From Cyanobacteria bacterium Co-bin13 (lineage in GTDB: Bacteria; Cyanobacteriota; Cyanobacteriia; Phormidesmidales; Phormidesmidaceae): 5,892 nt of DNA. Positions 1 through 5,626 of this stretch are shown here, piece by piece; within the stretch, counting starts at the first letter, position 1, and every line of letters starts with the position of its first letter. The position numbers and the translations under genes are program-made. Below the pieces are notes generated by a model. It was not told the origin of the DNA, did no database searches, and saw only the letters and a program-made list of their open reading frames with translations. Where the stretch lies: assembly GCA_014534385.1 (NCBI GenBank), contig JACVRP010000241.1:1-5892 (forward strand), read 5' to 3'.

Positions 1-876
1 ACGCTACCAGCCCTAACGGCGGTAGATCTCGATCGGCCTCAGCAGACGTTGGCTCAAGCTGTTGAGCGGCAGGGAGTAGGACTGCACTCTGGTCAGGCAA
101 CTCAGGTGCGGCTAGAACCAGCGGCGGTCAACAGCGGTCGCTGCTTTGTAAGAACTGACCTGCCGGGCAAACCTGCCGTTTTGGCCCAGCCGGACGCGGT
201 GCAGCAGACCTTGCTGTCTACGGAGTTAGTCAACGGCAAGGCAGCCGTGCGAACCGTAGAGCACCTGCTGGCAGCTCTAACTGGAATGGGGGTAGACAAT
301 GTCTGCATCGCCATTGACGGACCGGAAGTGCCCCTGCTTGATGGTTCTGCCAGCGGCTGGGTAGCGGCAATTGAGGCAGCTGGGCTAATGGGGCAAGATG
401 CGCCCAAGCGGGCCTTTCAGATTAGCAGCCCGGTCTGGATTTATGACGGCGATGCCTTTGTAGCGGCGCTGCCCTCGCCCACGCCCCGATATACCTATGG
501 CATTGACTTTGAGGTGGCGGCCATTGGCAATCAGTGGCACAGCTGGTCTGCTGACTCAGCTGCGGCAGAGTCGTTTGCCGAGGCCGTTGCCCCGGCCCGC
601 ACCTTTGGCCTGGCCCATCAGATTGACTACTTGCGATCGCAAGGCCTGATTAAAGGTGGCAGCCTCGACAACGCACTGGTTTGTGGTGAGGAGGGCTGGC
701 TCAACCCGCCCCTACGGTTTGCCAACGAACCGGCCCGTCACAAGCTGCTCGATCTGATTGGCGACATCAGCCTGCTAGGGCGGGTGCCTCTGGCCCACAT
801 CCTGGCCTACAAAGCCAGTCACCGGCTGCACGTAGAGCTGGCAAAAACCCTACAAAAGGCCCTACTGCCAACCTAG
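1..876 (+). CDS. lpxC: UDP-3-O-acyl-N-acetylglucosamine deacetylase LpxC (5' end outside window)
   Basis: This is the zinc-dependent cytosolic deacetylase that makes the committed step of lipid A synthesis, removing the N-acetyl group from UDP-3-O-acyl-GlcNAc. Counting from the TTG at 49, the family landmarks are GVGLHSG near the N-terminus, TVEHLLAAL with zinc ligand His72 and general base Glu71, ARTFG (184-187), GGSLDNALV, RHKLLDLIGD with zinc ligands His231 and Asp235, and catalytic His258. No active-site residue is missing. The frame is open to base 1 and holds no ATG or GTG before TTG49. The preceding residues (DLDRPQQTLAQAV) resemble cyanobacterial LpxC N-termini, so the true start is probably upstream and this copy 5'-partial; TTG49 would give 275 residues. 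It heads the lpxC-fabZ-lpxA-lpxB cluster. In cyanobacteria an Omp85/BamA gene often precedes it, which cannot be checked here. Confidence 0.95.
   Translation, partial: TLPALTAVDLDRPQQTLAQAVERQGVGLHSGQATQVRLEPAAVNSGRCFVRTDLPGKPAVLAQPDAVQQTLLSTELVNGKAAVRTVEHLLAALTGMGVDNVCIAIDGPEVPLLDGSASGWVAAIEAAGLMGQDAPKRAFQISSPVWIYDGDAFVAALPSPTPRYTYGIDFEVAAIGNQWHSWSADSAAAESFAEAVAPARTFGLAHQIDYLRSQGLIKGGSLDNALVCGEEGWLNPPLRFANEPARHKLLDLIGDISLLGRVPLAHILAYKASHRLHVELAKTLQKALLPT
633..640. repeat. HIP1 octamer
   Basis: GCGATCGC inside lpxC, extended to a perfect 14-base palindrome at 630-643. HIP1 is strongly over-represented in many cyanobacterial genomes. Confidence 0.9.
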
Positions 877-954
877 GAGCCGCCATAGGATGACCATCTA
901 GTGGGAGAATCATTTAAATGCAGTCAGGGCCTGTGTCCCTAAGCTGCGCTTTCA

Positions 955-1509
955 ATGCAAGTGGGAATTGAGACCGTGGTGAACGTGAACTCTTCAAGCT
1001 CAACTGTCCAAGCCGTCGGCCACACCGTTGTCGCGCCAGACCCTGCTTTGCTCGACTCAGACGAGGCAGACGACGTGAAGCAGACTTTTTCAACCGAGGA
1101 GATCCAGGCGCTGCTGCCCCACCGCTACCCATTTGCGCTGGTTGATCGCATTATTGACTACGTTCCCGGCCAGCGCGCCGTCGGGATTAAAAACGTTACG
1201 TTCAACGAGCCGCAGTTTCAGGGCCATTTCCCCGGTCGGCCCATCATGCCAGGCGTGCTGATTGTAGAAGCGATGGCTCAGGTCGGGGGCATCGTGCTGA
1301 CGCAAATTCCAGGGGTGAGCGGCCTCTGTATGTTTGCTGGAATTGATAAGGTGCGGTTCCGCCGTCCGGTTGTTCCCGGCGACCAGCTGATCATGACCGT
1401 GGAGCTGCTGGCCATCAAGCGCCTGAAGTTTGGCAAGATGCAGGCCCGGGCTGAGGTAGACGGACAGCTCGCCTGCGAAGGGGAGTTGATGTTCTCGGTG
1501 GTGGAGTAA
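955..1509 (+). CDS. fabZ: 3-hydroxyacyl-[acyl-carrier-protein] dehydratase FabZ
   Basis: FabZ dehydrates 3-hydroxyacyl-ACP to trans-2-enoyl-ACP in type II fatty acid synthesis, in the cytosol. It competes with LpxA for hydroxyacyl-ACP, which explains its place among lpx genes. The hot-dog fold begins near residue 44: LLPHRYPFALVDR (53-65), then the active-site helix region QGHFPGRPIMPGVLIVEAMAQ with catalytic His91 and Glu105, 14 residues apart as in E. coli FabZ, then FAGIDKVRFRRPVVPGDQL. The 184 residues exceed the E. coli enzyme (about 150) because of a Ser/Val/Asp-rich N-terminal extension of some 43 residues, which is common in cyanobacteria. The start is uncertain: ATG955 has no visible Shine-Dalgarno, while in-frame GTG codons at 976, 979 and 985 follow a GGAATTGAG stretch at 964-972. 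The function call is firm; the start is not. Confidence 0.95.
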   Translation: MQVGIETVVNVNSSSSTVQAVGHTVVAPDPALLDSDEADDVKQTFSTEEIQALLPHRYPFALVDRIIDYVPGQRAVGIKNVTFNEPQFQGHFPGRPIMPGVLIVEAMAQVGGIVLTQIPGVSGLCMFAGIDKVRFRRPVVPGDQLIMTVELLAIKRLKFGKMQARAEVDGQLACEGELMFSVVE

Positions 1510-1573
1510 TGATCTTGCGGCCCCTGCCAGAACCTCTGTATTTTCGCGCATCCCAGCTATTGCGTTGGTTTCC

Positions 1574-1578
1574 GGAGG
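1574..1578 (+). promoter_or_regulatory. Shine-Dalgarno of lpxA that questions the ATG start
   Basis: GGAGG ends one base before ATG1580, too near for usual initiation, but seven bases before in-frame TTG1586. TTG1586 would give MTTLIHPTAVI, a normal-looking LpxA N-terminus. The site favours TTG1586 over the annotated ATG. Confidence 0.55.
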
Positions 1579-1579
1579 C

Positions 1580-2425
1580 ATGACTTTGACTACACTTATT
1601 CATCCAACAGCGGTGATTCATTCTGGTGCCAGGCTGCACCCTAGTGTTAAGGTTGGCCCCTATGCCGTCATTGGCGAGAAAGTTACGGTTGGCCCTAACA
1701 CCGAAATCGGGGCCCACGTGGTGATTGATGGCGACACCGAAATTGGGGCTCAGAACCGGATTTTTCCGGGAGCCACCATTGGCATGGAAAGCCAAGATCG
1801 CAAGTACGACGGCTCCATGAGCCAGGTCAAGATTGGCGACAACAACCTGATCCGAGAATACGTCACCATTAACCGGGCCACGGGAGCAGGCGAAGCGACC
1901 GTTGTGGGCGACAACAACCTGCTGATGGCCTATGTTCACGTGGCCCACAACTGCGTTGTCGGCAGCAATATTGTGATCGCCAACGCAGTAGCTCTGGCCG
2001 GTCATGTTGAGGTCGAGTCAAATGCGGTGATTGGGGGCGTGCTGGGCGTCCATCAGTTTGTCCACATTGGCTGCTATGCGATGGTTGGCGGCATGAGCCG
2101 GATTGATCGCGACGTGCCGCCCTATACCATTGTTGAAGGCAATCCTGGCCGAGTGCGGGGGCTAAACCTGGTGGGTTTGCGCCGAGCCGGGTTAACCCAT
2201 AGCGATGGGGGCCGACTTTTTCAGGAGTTGAAACAGGCTTTTCGCCTGCTATACCGCTCTGATCTGCCCTTTGAAACGGCCCTTGATCAGATCGAGCAGA
2301 TCGGGGAAAACGAGCATGTATCTCATCTGCGGCAGTTTCTCAAAGCTTCCCATGCTGGCGGAAAGCGCCGGGGCAGCCTTCCCGGCAGAGCTGGCGGCAA
2401 AAAGGCCTCAGATCGTGAGGACTAG
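1580..2425 (+). CDS. lpxA: UDP-N-acetylglucosamine O-acyltransferase LpxA
   Basis: LpxA transfers a 3-hydroxyacyl chain from ACP to the 3-OH of UDP-GlcNAc, the first step of lipid A synthesis; the active enzyme is a cytosolic trimer. Residues 6-190 are a left-handed beta helix built from hexapeptide repeats (VKVGPYAVIGEKVTVGPNTEIG and so on, broken here). VHVAHNCVVG carries catalytic His123 (E. coli His125) and His120 (E. coli His122); GVHQF and VGGMSRIDRDVPPYTIVEGNP match the rest of the acceptor and acyl-chain site. A helical C-terminal domain follows from about 197, ending in a basic hydrophilic tail (KRRGSLPGRAGGKK) that makes the 281 residues about 20 longer than E. coli LpxA. ATG1580 is annotated, but GGAGG at 1574-1578 is only one base away and fits TTG1586 better. 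A further TTG at 1565 is unlikely. Confidence 0.95.
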   Translation: MTLTTLIHPTAVIHSGARLHPSVKVGPYAVIGEKVTVGPNTEIGAHVVIDGDTEIGAQNRIFPGATIGMESQDRKYDGSMSQVKIGDNNLIREYVTINRATGAGEATVVGDNNLLMAYVHVAHNCVVGSNIVIANAVALAGHVEVESNAVIGGVLGVHQFVHIGCYAMVGGMSRIDRDVPPYTIVEGNPGRVRGLNLVGLRRAGLTHSDGGRLFQELKQAFRLLYRSDLPFETALDQIEQIGENEHVSHLRQFLKASHAGGKRRGSLPGRAGGKKASDRED

Positions 2426-2428
2426 CCG

Positions 2429-3658
2429 GTGAGTTTGAGCATGCAGGGTAAGACGCGGCCCGTGCGGCTGTTTGTCAGCACCGGGGAGGTCTCAGGGGAC
2501 TTGCAGGGGGCGCTGCTGGTCGCAGCACTGCAGCGGCACGCAGCCCAACGGGGGGTAGAGGTGGAGATTGTGGCCCTGGGAGGAGAGCGGATGGCCGCTG
2601 CCGGAGCCACGCTGATAGCCGATACAACCGCCATTGGCTCAGTGGGCATTTTTGAGGCGCTGCCCTACCTGCTACCAACCCTGCGGATTCAGCGGCAGGT
2701 GCGGCAGGTGCTGCAGCGCCAGCCGCCCGACCTGGCCATTCTGATTGACTACATGAACCCCAATCTGGTGATCGGCAAGTTTTTGCGCCAGACCCTGCCG
2801 GCGCTGCCTGTCGTTTACTACATTGCGCCTCAGCAGTGGGTTTGGGCCTTTAGCCAGAAAGACTCGCAGACTCTGGTGGCCAACTCCGATCGCATGCTGG
2901 CCATTTTTCCGGCGGAAGCCAGCTACTTTGAGAAACTGGGAGCTGAGGTGAGCTGGGTAGGACATCCTTTGGTTGATCGCTTTCCTCAGCCGCCCGATCA
3001 GGCAGCTGCCCGGCAAGCGCTGGGGCTGGCTCCAACAGCCCGAGTTGTCACCCTGCTGCCGGCCTCTCGCAACCAGGAGGTGAAGTATATGCTGCCGACT
3101 ATTTGTCAGGCGGCTCAGCTGCTGCAGGCTCAGCTGCCTGACGTGCAGTTTTTAATGCCGGTGTCGTCGCCTCGGTTTCGCCCAATTTTTGAGCAGGCCT
3201 GCCAGCGGTATGGGCTGCAGGCTCAGGTCGTCGATGGCCGCACTCAAGCTGCGATCGCAGCTGCCGATCTGGCCGTTACCAAGTCTGGCACCGCCAACCT
3301 GGAGATCGCCCTGATGAACGTGCCCCAGGTCGTGTTTTACAAGCTCAACCCCGTGTCGGCCTGGGTAGCGCGGCACCTGCTGAAGCTAGATTTACCCTTT
3401 GCTTCCCCCGTGAACCTGGTGGAAATGCAGCCGGTGGTGCCAGAACTGCTGCAGTGGCAGGCCACTCCCGAGGCGATTGTGGCGCAGGCGCTAGAGCTGC
3501 TAACCGAGGAAGCCCCCCGGCAGGCCATGCTGGCCGGTTACGCCAATATGCGGCGGGCCTTGGGGGAGCCGGGGGTGTGCGATCGCGCCGCCGCCGAAAT
3601 TTTCAACCTTCTACAGGAGCGGCAGGCCCAACAGAGCGCCTCTATCTCTAGTGTTTGA
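2429..3658 (+). CDS. lpxB: Lipid-A-disaccharide synthase LpxB
   Basis: LpxB is the peripheral membrane glycosyltransferase (family GT19) that condenses UDP-2,3-diacylglucosamine with lipid X to give the lipid A disaccharide. Landmarks from GTG2429 are STGEVSGDLQGALL (17-30), LIDYMNPNLVI (105-115), YYIAPQQWVWAF (130-141), VGHPLVDRFP (177-186), LLPASRNQEVKYMLP (209-223) and KSGTANLEIALMNVPQVVFYK (285-305, the nucleotide-sugar binding part), then PFASPVNLV. At 409 residues it slightly exceeds E. coli LpxB (382) and looks intact. It starts three bases after lpxA, so translational coupling is likely. GTG2429 has GTGAGG at 2415-2420 at good spacing; ATG2441 is an alternative, and GTG2462 would give MRLFVSTGEVSGD, close to the usual family N-terminus. 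An in-gene HIP1 site lies at 3251-3258. Confidence 0.95.
   Translation: MSLSMQGKTRPVRLFVSTGEVSGDLQGALLVAALQRHAAQRGVEVEIVALGGERMAAAGATLIADTTAIGSVGIFEALPYLLPTLRIQRQVRQVLQRQPPDLAILIDYMNPNLVIGKFLRQTLPALPVVYYIAPQQWVWAFSQKDSQTLVANSDRMLAIFPAEASYFEKLGAEVSWVGHPLVDRFPQPPDQAAARQALGLAPTARVVTLLPASRNQEVKYMLPTICQAAQLLQAQLPDVQFLMPVSSPRFRPIFEQACQRYGLQAQVVDGRTQAAIAAADLAVTKSGTANLEIALMNVPQVVFYKLNPVSAWVARHLLKLDLPFASPVNLVEMQPVVPELLQWQATPEAIVAQALELLTEEAPRQAMLAGYANMRRALGEPGVCDRAAAEIFNLLQERQAQQSASISSV
3251..3258. repeat. HIP1 octamer
   Basis: GCGATCGC inside lpxB, within a perfect 16-base palindrome at 3247-3262 (AGCTGCGATCGCAGCT). Confidence 0.9.
3579..3586. repeat. HIP1 octamer
   Basis: A third GCGATCGC, near the 3' end of lpxB. 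Three copies in 5.9 kb is far above the chance expectation of about 0.1. Confidence 0.9.
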
Positions 3659-3731
3659 GCTAAGTTTCTTAAAAAAGGCCAGACAGACCAAGAATTCGAG
3701 CGTTTTGCTGGAATAGCTGCTCGTGATGCGG

Positions 3732-3767
3732 TAGATCCCAAATTTTCTAGATCCCAAATTTTCTAGA
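3732..3767 (+). repeat. 16-bp tandem direct repeat, 2.25 copies, upstream of exbB
   Basis: TAGATCCCAAATTTTC occurs perfectly at 3732-3747 and 3748-3763, followed by TAGA (3764-3767) as the start of a third copy. It is AT-rich compared with its surroundings. The partial copy forms part of a TAGAAT box. It may be an activator or repressor binding array or a recent duplication. Confidence 0.9.
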
Positions 3768-3769
3768 AT
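3764..3769 (+). promoter_or_regulatory. Possible -10 box for exbBD
   Basis: TAGAAT matches TATAAT at five of six positions and lies 80 bases before the exbB start. No good -35 box is present at 16-18 bases; that space is occupied by the 16-bp tandem repeat. This would fit an activator-dependent promoter, but is weak evidence on its own. Confidence 0.3.
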
Positions 3770-3796
3770 TGTTATGCTCATGCTGGCTGATGGTAA

Positions 3797-3829
3797 GTTG
3801 ATGCAGCGAATAGTGTTGATGCAGCGGAT
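3797..3829 (+). repeat. Imperfect 15-bp direct repeat with 18-base period in the exbB leader
   Basis: GTTGATGCAGCG is repeated exactly at 3797-3808 and 3815-3826; extending by three bases gives 14 of 15 identities. The period is 18 bases, a multiple of three, and the repeat encodes LMQR twice in a small open frame at 3774-3839. Confidence 0.75.
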
Positions 3830-3837
3830 GTGGCGTT

Positions 3838-3843
3838 AGGAGG
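3838..3843 (+). promoter_or_regulatory. Strong Shine-Dalgarno deciding the exbB TTG start
   Basis: AGGAGG lies six bases before TTG3850. This spacing, plus the in-frame stop at 3817-3819, fixes the unusual TTG as the start. The site overlaps the TAG (3837-3839) of a small upstream frame. Confidence 0.85.
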
Positions 3844-3849
3844 TTTGCT

Positions 3850-4524
3850 TTGAATATTCCTGAACTCTTTGCTCGTGGCGGTATTGCCATGTGGCCCCTG
3901 CTCTTTTTGTCGATTCTGGCTCTGGGCACCATTATTGAGCGCATCTGGTTTTGGTCCAGAATTTTGACGAGAGAGCGGGAAGTGGCAGGTCGAGTTTTAG
4001 AGGCGGCTCGCCGTGACTGGGGAGCCGCTGCTGAAATTGCCCAGCGCTCTAGCGGGCTGCCGATGGGGCGATTCCTCTACTCCGGGCTGAAGCTGCAAGA
4101 CCCTGATCCCGAAGTTTTTCGCCTGGCGCTAGAGACCTCAGCCAACGAAGAGCTTTCCACCATGCGGAAGGGCGACAAAGTCCTGGAGGCCGTCATTGCG
4201 CTATCCCCTTTGCTGGGCCTGTTTGGCACCGTTGTTGGCCTGATCACCTCCCTAGGAGCGATCGGCGCTACTGGCTTCGCCCAGGGGGATGCCACTGCCG
4301 GAACAGCGCTCGGCATTGCAGCCGCCCTGATCAGCACTGCTGCGGGACTGGTAATTGCCATCACCAGCCTAGCCTTTTACCGGCTGTTTTCAGGCTTTGT
4401 GTTTGGGCAGGCAAAGGTATTTCGTCAATCAGGCAACGAACTGGAGCTGCTCTACCGTCAGGACTGGTCCAAGCGCCCTCAGATTACTTCCGTCTCAGCG
4501 CCACCGGAGGTTAAACCCCTATGA
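3850..4524 (+). CDS. exbB: MotA/TolQ/ExbB proton channel family protein (ExbB-like)
   Basis: This is the multi-span subunit of an inner-membrane proton-driven motor of the ExbB-ExbD / TolQ-TolR class. Three hydrophobic segments are visible: about 13-35, 112-135 and 152-176, with a cytoplasmic stretch between the first two, as in ExbB. The family signature appears as SPLLGLFGTVVGLI (119-132) and ALGIAAALISTAAGLVIAI (153-171); Thr127 and Thr163 match the conserved threonines lining the proton path. The length, 224 residues, is typical. The start is TTG3850: AGGAGG at 3838-3843 lies six bases upstream, an in-frame stop at 3817-3819 bars a longer product, and the next ATG (3889) would cut into the first membrane segment. 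It overlaps exbD by four bases. Sequence alone does not decide between Ton and Tol function; no TonB, TolA or receptor gene is in the window. Confidence 0.9.
   Translation: MNIPELFARGGIAMWPLLFLSILALGTIIERIWFWSRILTREREVAGRVLEAARRDWGAAAEIAQRSSGLPMGRFLYSGLKLQDPDPEVFRLALETSANEELSTMRKGDKVLEAVIALSPLLGLFGTVVGLITSLGAIGATGFAQGDATAGTALGIAAALISTAAGLVIAITSLAFYRLFSGFVFGQAKVFRQSGNELELLYRQDWSKRPQITSVSAPPEVKPL
4506..4510 (+). promoter_or_regulatory. Shine-Dalgarno of exbD inside the end of exbB
   Basis: GGAGG lies ten bases before ATG4521, within the last codons of exbB. With the ATGA overlap it supports coupled translation of the two motor subunits. Confidence 0.7.
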
Positions 4525-5225
4525 AACTTGATCTGCTAGAGACCCCCACAGAAGACGTGCGGCTTGAGCTAGTGCCGCTGATTGACGTTATCTTTTGCAT
4601 TCTCACCTTCTTCATTTTGGCGGCGGTGAATCTGACCCAGCAGCAGGCAATTGATCTAGATCTGCCCGCTGCTCAAACCGGACAACCCCTGCCCGGTCAG
4701 GTAGGCCAAGCTCTGCCCGAGCGACTCTATGTCAGCATTGACGCGATTGGCCAGGTTTACCTCGACCAGCAGCCGGTGACGCTAGACCTGCTCTACGATG
4801 TGCTGCTGCAGTACCAGCAGGCCGCTCCCAACGGCCTGATTGTCCTCTATGCCTCTCGCGATGCCCGCTACGAAGATGTCGTGACGGTGTTGGACCTACT
4901 GCGCTCAGTCGGCGGCGACCGCGTAGCCCTGGCCACCCTACCCAGGGAGCTAGGCCAGCCCCAGCCAGACGGGACCCAACCCGGTCAGCCTGGTCTACCC
5001 GGTCAGCCTGGTCAGCCCGGTCAGCCTGGCCAATCGGAAGGAGAACTCTTTCCTCTGCAGCCAGCCCCAGGCAGTCCCCTATCGCCCGTCGATCCAAACG
5101 CGCCACTGTCCCCCTTTGGAGAGCCGCAGTCGCCCTTTAACCAGCCCCAGTCTCCCACCGGTGATCCCCTTGCTCCCAACAACCCTGAGGCCCAGCCCTC
5201 AGCCCCTCTGGCTCCAGAAAATTAG
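4521..5225 (+). CDS. exbD: ExbD/TolR family protein with long Pro/Gly/Gln-rich C-terminal tail
   Basis: This is the single-span partner of the preceding ExbB-like channel. The short cytoplasmic N-terminus leads into LVPLIDVIFCILTFFILAAV (18-36), where Asp22 is the protonatable residue essential in this family. After it comes IDLDLPAAQT (44-53), corresponding to the conserved VNLPAST-type linker motif of E. coli ExbD, a short Pro/Gly/Gln linker, and the periplasmic domain (about 67-142: LYVSIDAIGQVYLDQQPVT ... ALATLP). E. coli ExbD stops about here (141 residues). This protein runs on to 234 with a low-complexity tail: GQP/GLP triplets at 155-171, then a segment with repeated SP, PQSP and PLAP motifs. 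The tail should be disordered and periplasmic. ATGA couples its start to the exbB stop, with GGAGG ten bases upstream. Confidence 0.9.
   Translation: MKLDLLETPTEDVRLELVPLIDVIFCILTFFILAAVNLTQQQAIDLDLPAAQTGQPLPGQVGQALPERLYVSIDAIGQVYLDQQPVTLDLLYDVLLQYQQAAPNGLIVLYASRDARYEDVVTVLDLLRSVGGDRVALATLPRELGQPQPDGTQPGQPGLPGQPGQPGQPGQSEGELFPLQPAPGSPLSPVDPNAPLSPFGEPQSPFNQPQSPTGDPLAPNNPEAQPSAPLAPEN
4983..5036 (+). repeat. 9-bp coding tandem repeat in exbD
   Basis: Six consecutive 9-base units begin at 4983. GGTCAGCCT occurs at 4983, 5001 and 5019, GGTCAGCCC at 5010, and diverged units at 4992 and 5028. Each codes for a Gly-X-Pro-like triplet (GQP, GLP, GQS). Copy number is probably variable by slippage. Confidence 0.9.
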
Positions 5226-5235
5226 CGGGTAGCAG

Positions 5236-5286
5236 GAAACGAAAAAGGTCCAGGGTTCTGACAGAACCCTGGACCTTTTTCGTTTC
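5236..5286. terminator. Bidirectional intrinsic terminator shared by exbD and the DUF1830 gene
   Basis: Arms 5236-5260 and 5262-5286 are perfect reverse complements of 25 bases around a single central A (5261). In RNA the innermost pairs would open to form a small loop. Both flanks of the stem carry A5/T5 tracts, so a GC-rich core (GGTCCAGGGTTC) is followed by a U run in either direction. It begins 10 bases after the exbD stop and ends 21 bases from the DUF1830 stop, exactly between the convergent genes. Confidence 0.92.
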
Positions 5287-5307
5287 AAAGGATCTGCAAA
5301 AACTTAC

Positions 5308-5550
5308 CTACAGCCAAACACACTGGAGGTCTTCACTAGGAATTCGCTCCTTCAGCACAGAGGTGGTTCGTTCGCTGGTATAGATCTCCACAACGGCTTC
5401 GGGTTTAGCCTCAATCAAAAGCCGCTGCCCCGGAAAGGCAACGCGCTCAAAATGCCAGTCGGGCACGTTGGCAACGCGAATTACCTGGACCTTGCTGGTG
5501 GCATTGACATAGACGTAGTGGCAAGTAAACGATTCAGGGCCTTCAATCAT
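5308..5550 (-). CDS. DUF1830 domain-containing protein
   Basis: This 80-residue protein matches my memory of DUF1830, a small family found mainly in cyanobacteria and without a known function. The recognisable core is CHYVYVNATSKVQVIRVANV (10-29, shown broken: YVNATSK, then IRVANVPDWHFERVAFPGQR at 24-43), followed by LLIEAKPEAVVEIYTS and a closing IPSEDLQCVWL. It spans almost the whole protein, so nothing is truncated. There is no signal peptide or membrane segment; a mixed, probably beta-rich soluble fold is expected. ATG5550 is the start; the upstream minus-strand sequence offers only a weak Shine-Dalgarno-like GGTGAT, which sits in a small inverted repeat. It converges on exbD and shares a hairpin terminator with it, so it is transcribed separately. 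No function is inferred from the neighbourhood. Confidence 0.85.
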   Translation of the reverse strand: MIEGPESFTCHYVYVNATSKVQVIRVANVPDWHFERVAFPGQRLLIEAKPEAVVEIYTSERTTSVLKERIPSEDLQCVWL

Positions 5551-5573
5551 TTAGATCACCATCTAGAACTAAA

Positions 5574-5601
5574 CTATTAACAACATGGGTTTGAGGGGCA
5601 A
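5574..5601 (-). promoter_or_regulatory. Weak candidate promoter of the DUF1830 gene
   Basis: On the minus strand TTGCCC (5601-5596) and TAATAG (5579-5574) are 16 bases apart. They match consensus at only four and three of six positions. Position, 24 bases before the start codon, is reasonable. Confidence 0.2.
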
Positions 5602-5626
5602 AAGACTTTAGTACGAGTCGTTGCGC

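Noticed and set aside
102..407. Minus-strand frame of 101 codons opposite lpxC
   Set aside because: It is antisense to the conserved zinc-site region of LpxC and its Ser/Thr/Ala/Pro composition is typical of a shadow frame.
1090..2005. Long minus-strand open frames across fabZ and lpxA (1090-1581 and 1415-2005)
   Set aside because: They lie opposite genes with full family motifs, have no recognisable domains, and are rich in residues expected from the antisense of high-GC codons.
3659..3731. Terminator after lpxB
   Set aside because: Only a 5-bp CGAGC/GCTCG pairing with a 17-base loop (3697-3723) is seen, with no T run after it, so no intrinsic terminator is supported.
3732..3829. Possible CRISPR or small satellite array in the exbB leader
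   Set aside because: The 16-bp copies are directly adjacent without spacers and number only about two; the second repeat is unrelated in sequence.
4732..5106. Minus-strand 124-codon frame opposite exbD with ADQADR-type repeats
   Set aside because: The repeats are the antisense reading of the GQP triplets in exbD, and the frame has no family match or start signal.
3850..5225. Flagellar MotA-MotB pair instead of ExbB-ExbD
   Set aside because: The first protein has three membrane segments in the ExbB layout, and the second lacks an OmpA-like peptidoglycan-binding domain and is preceded by no flagellar gene.
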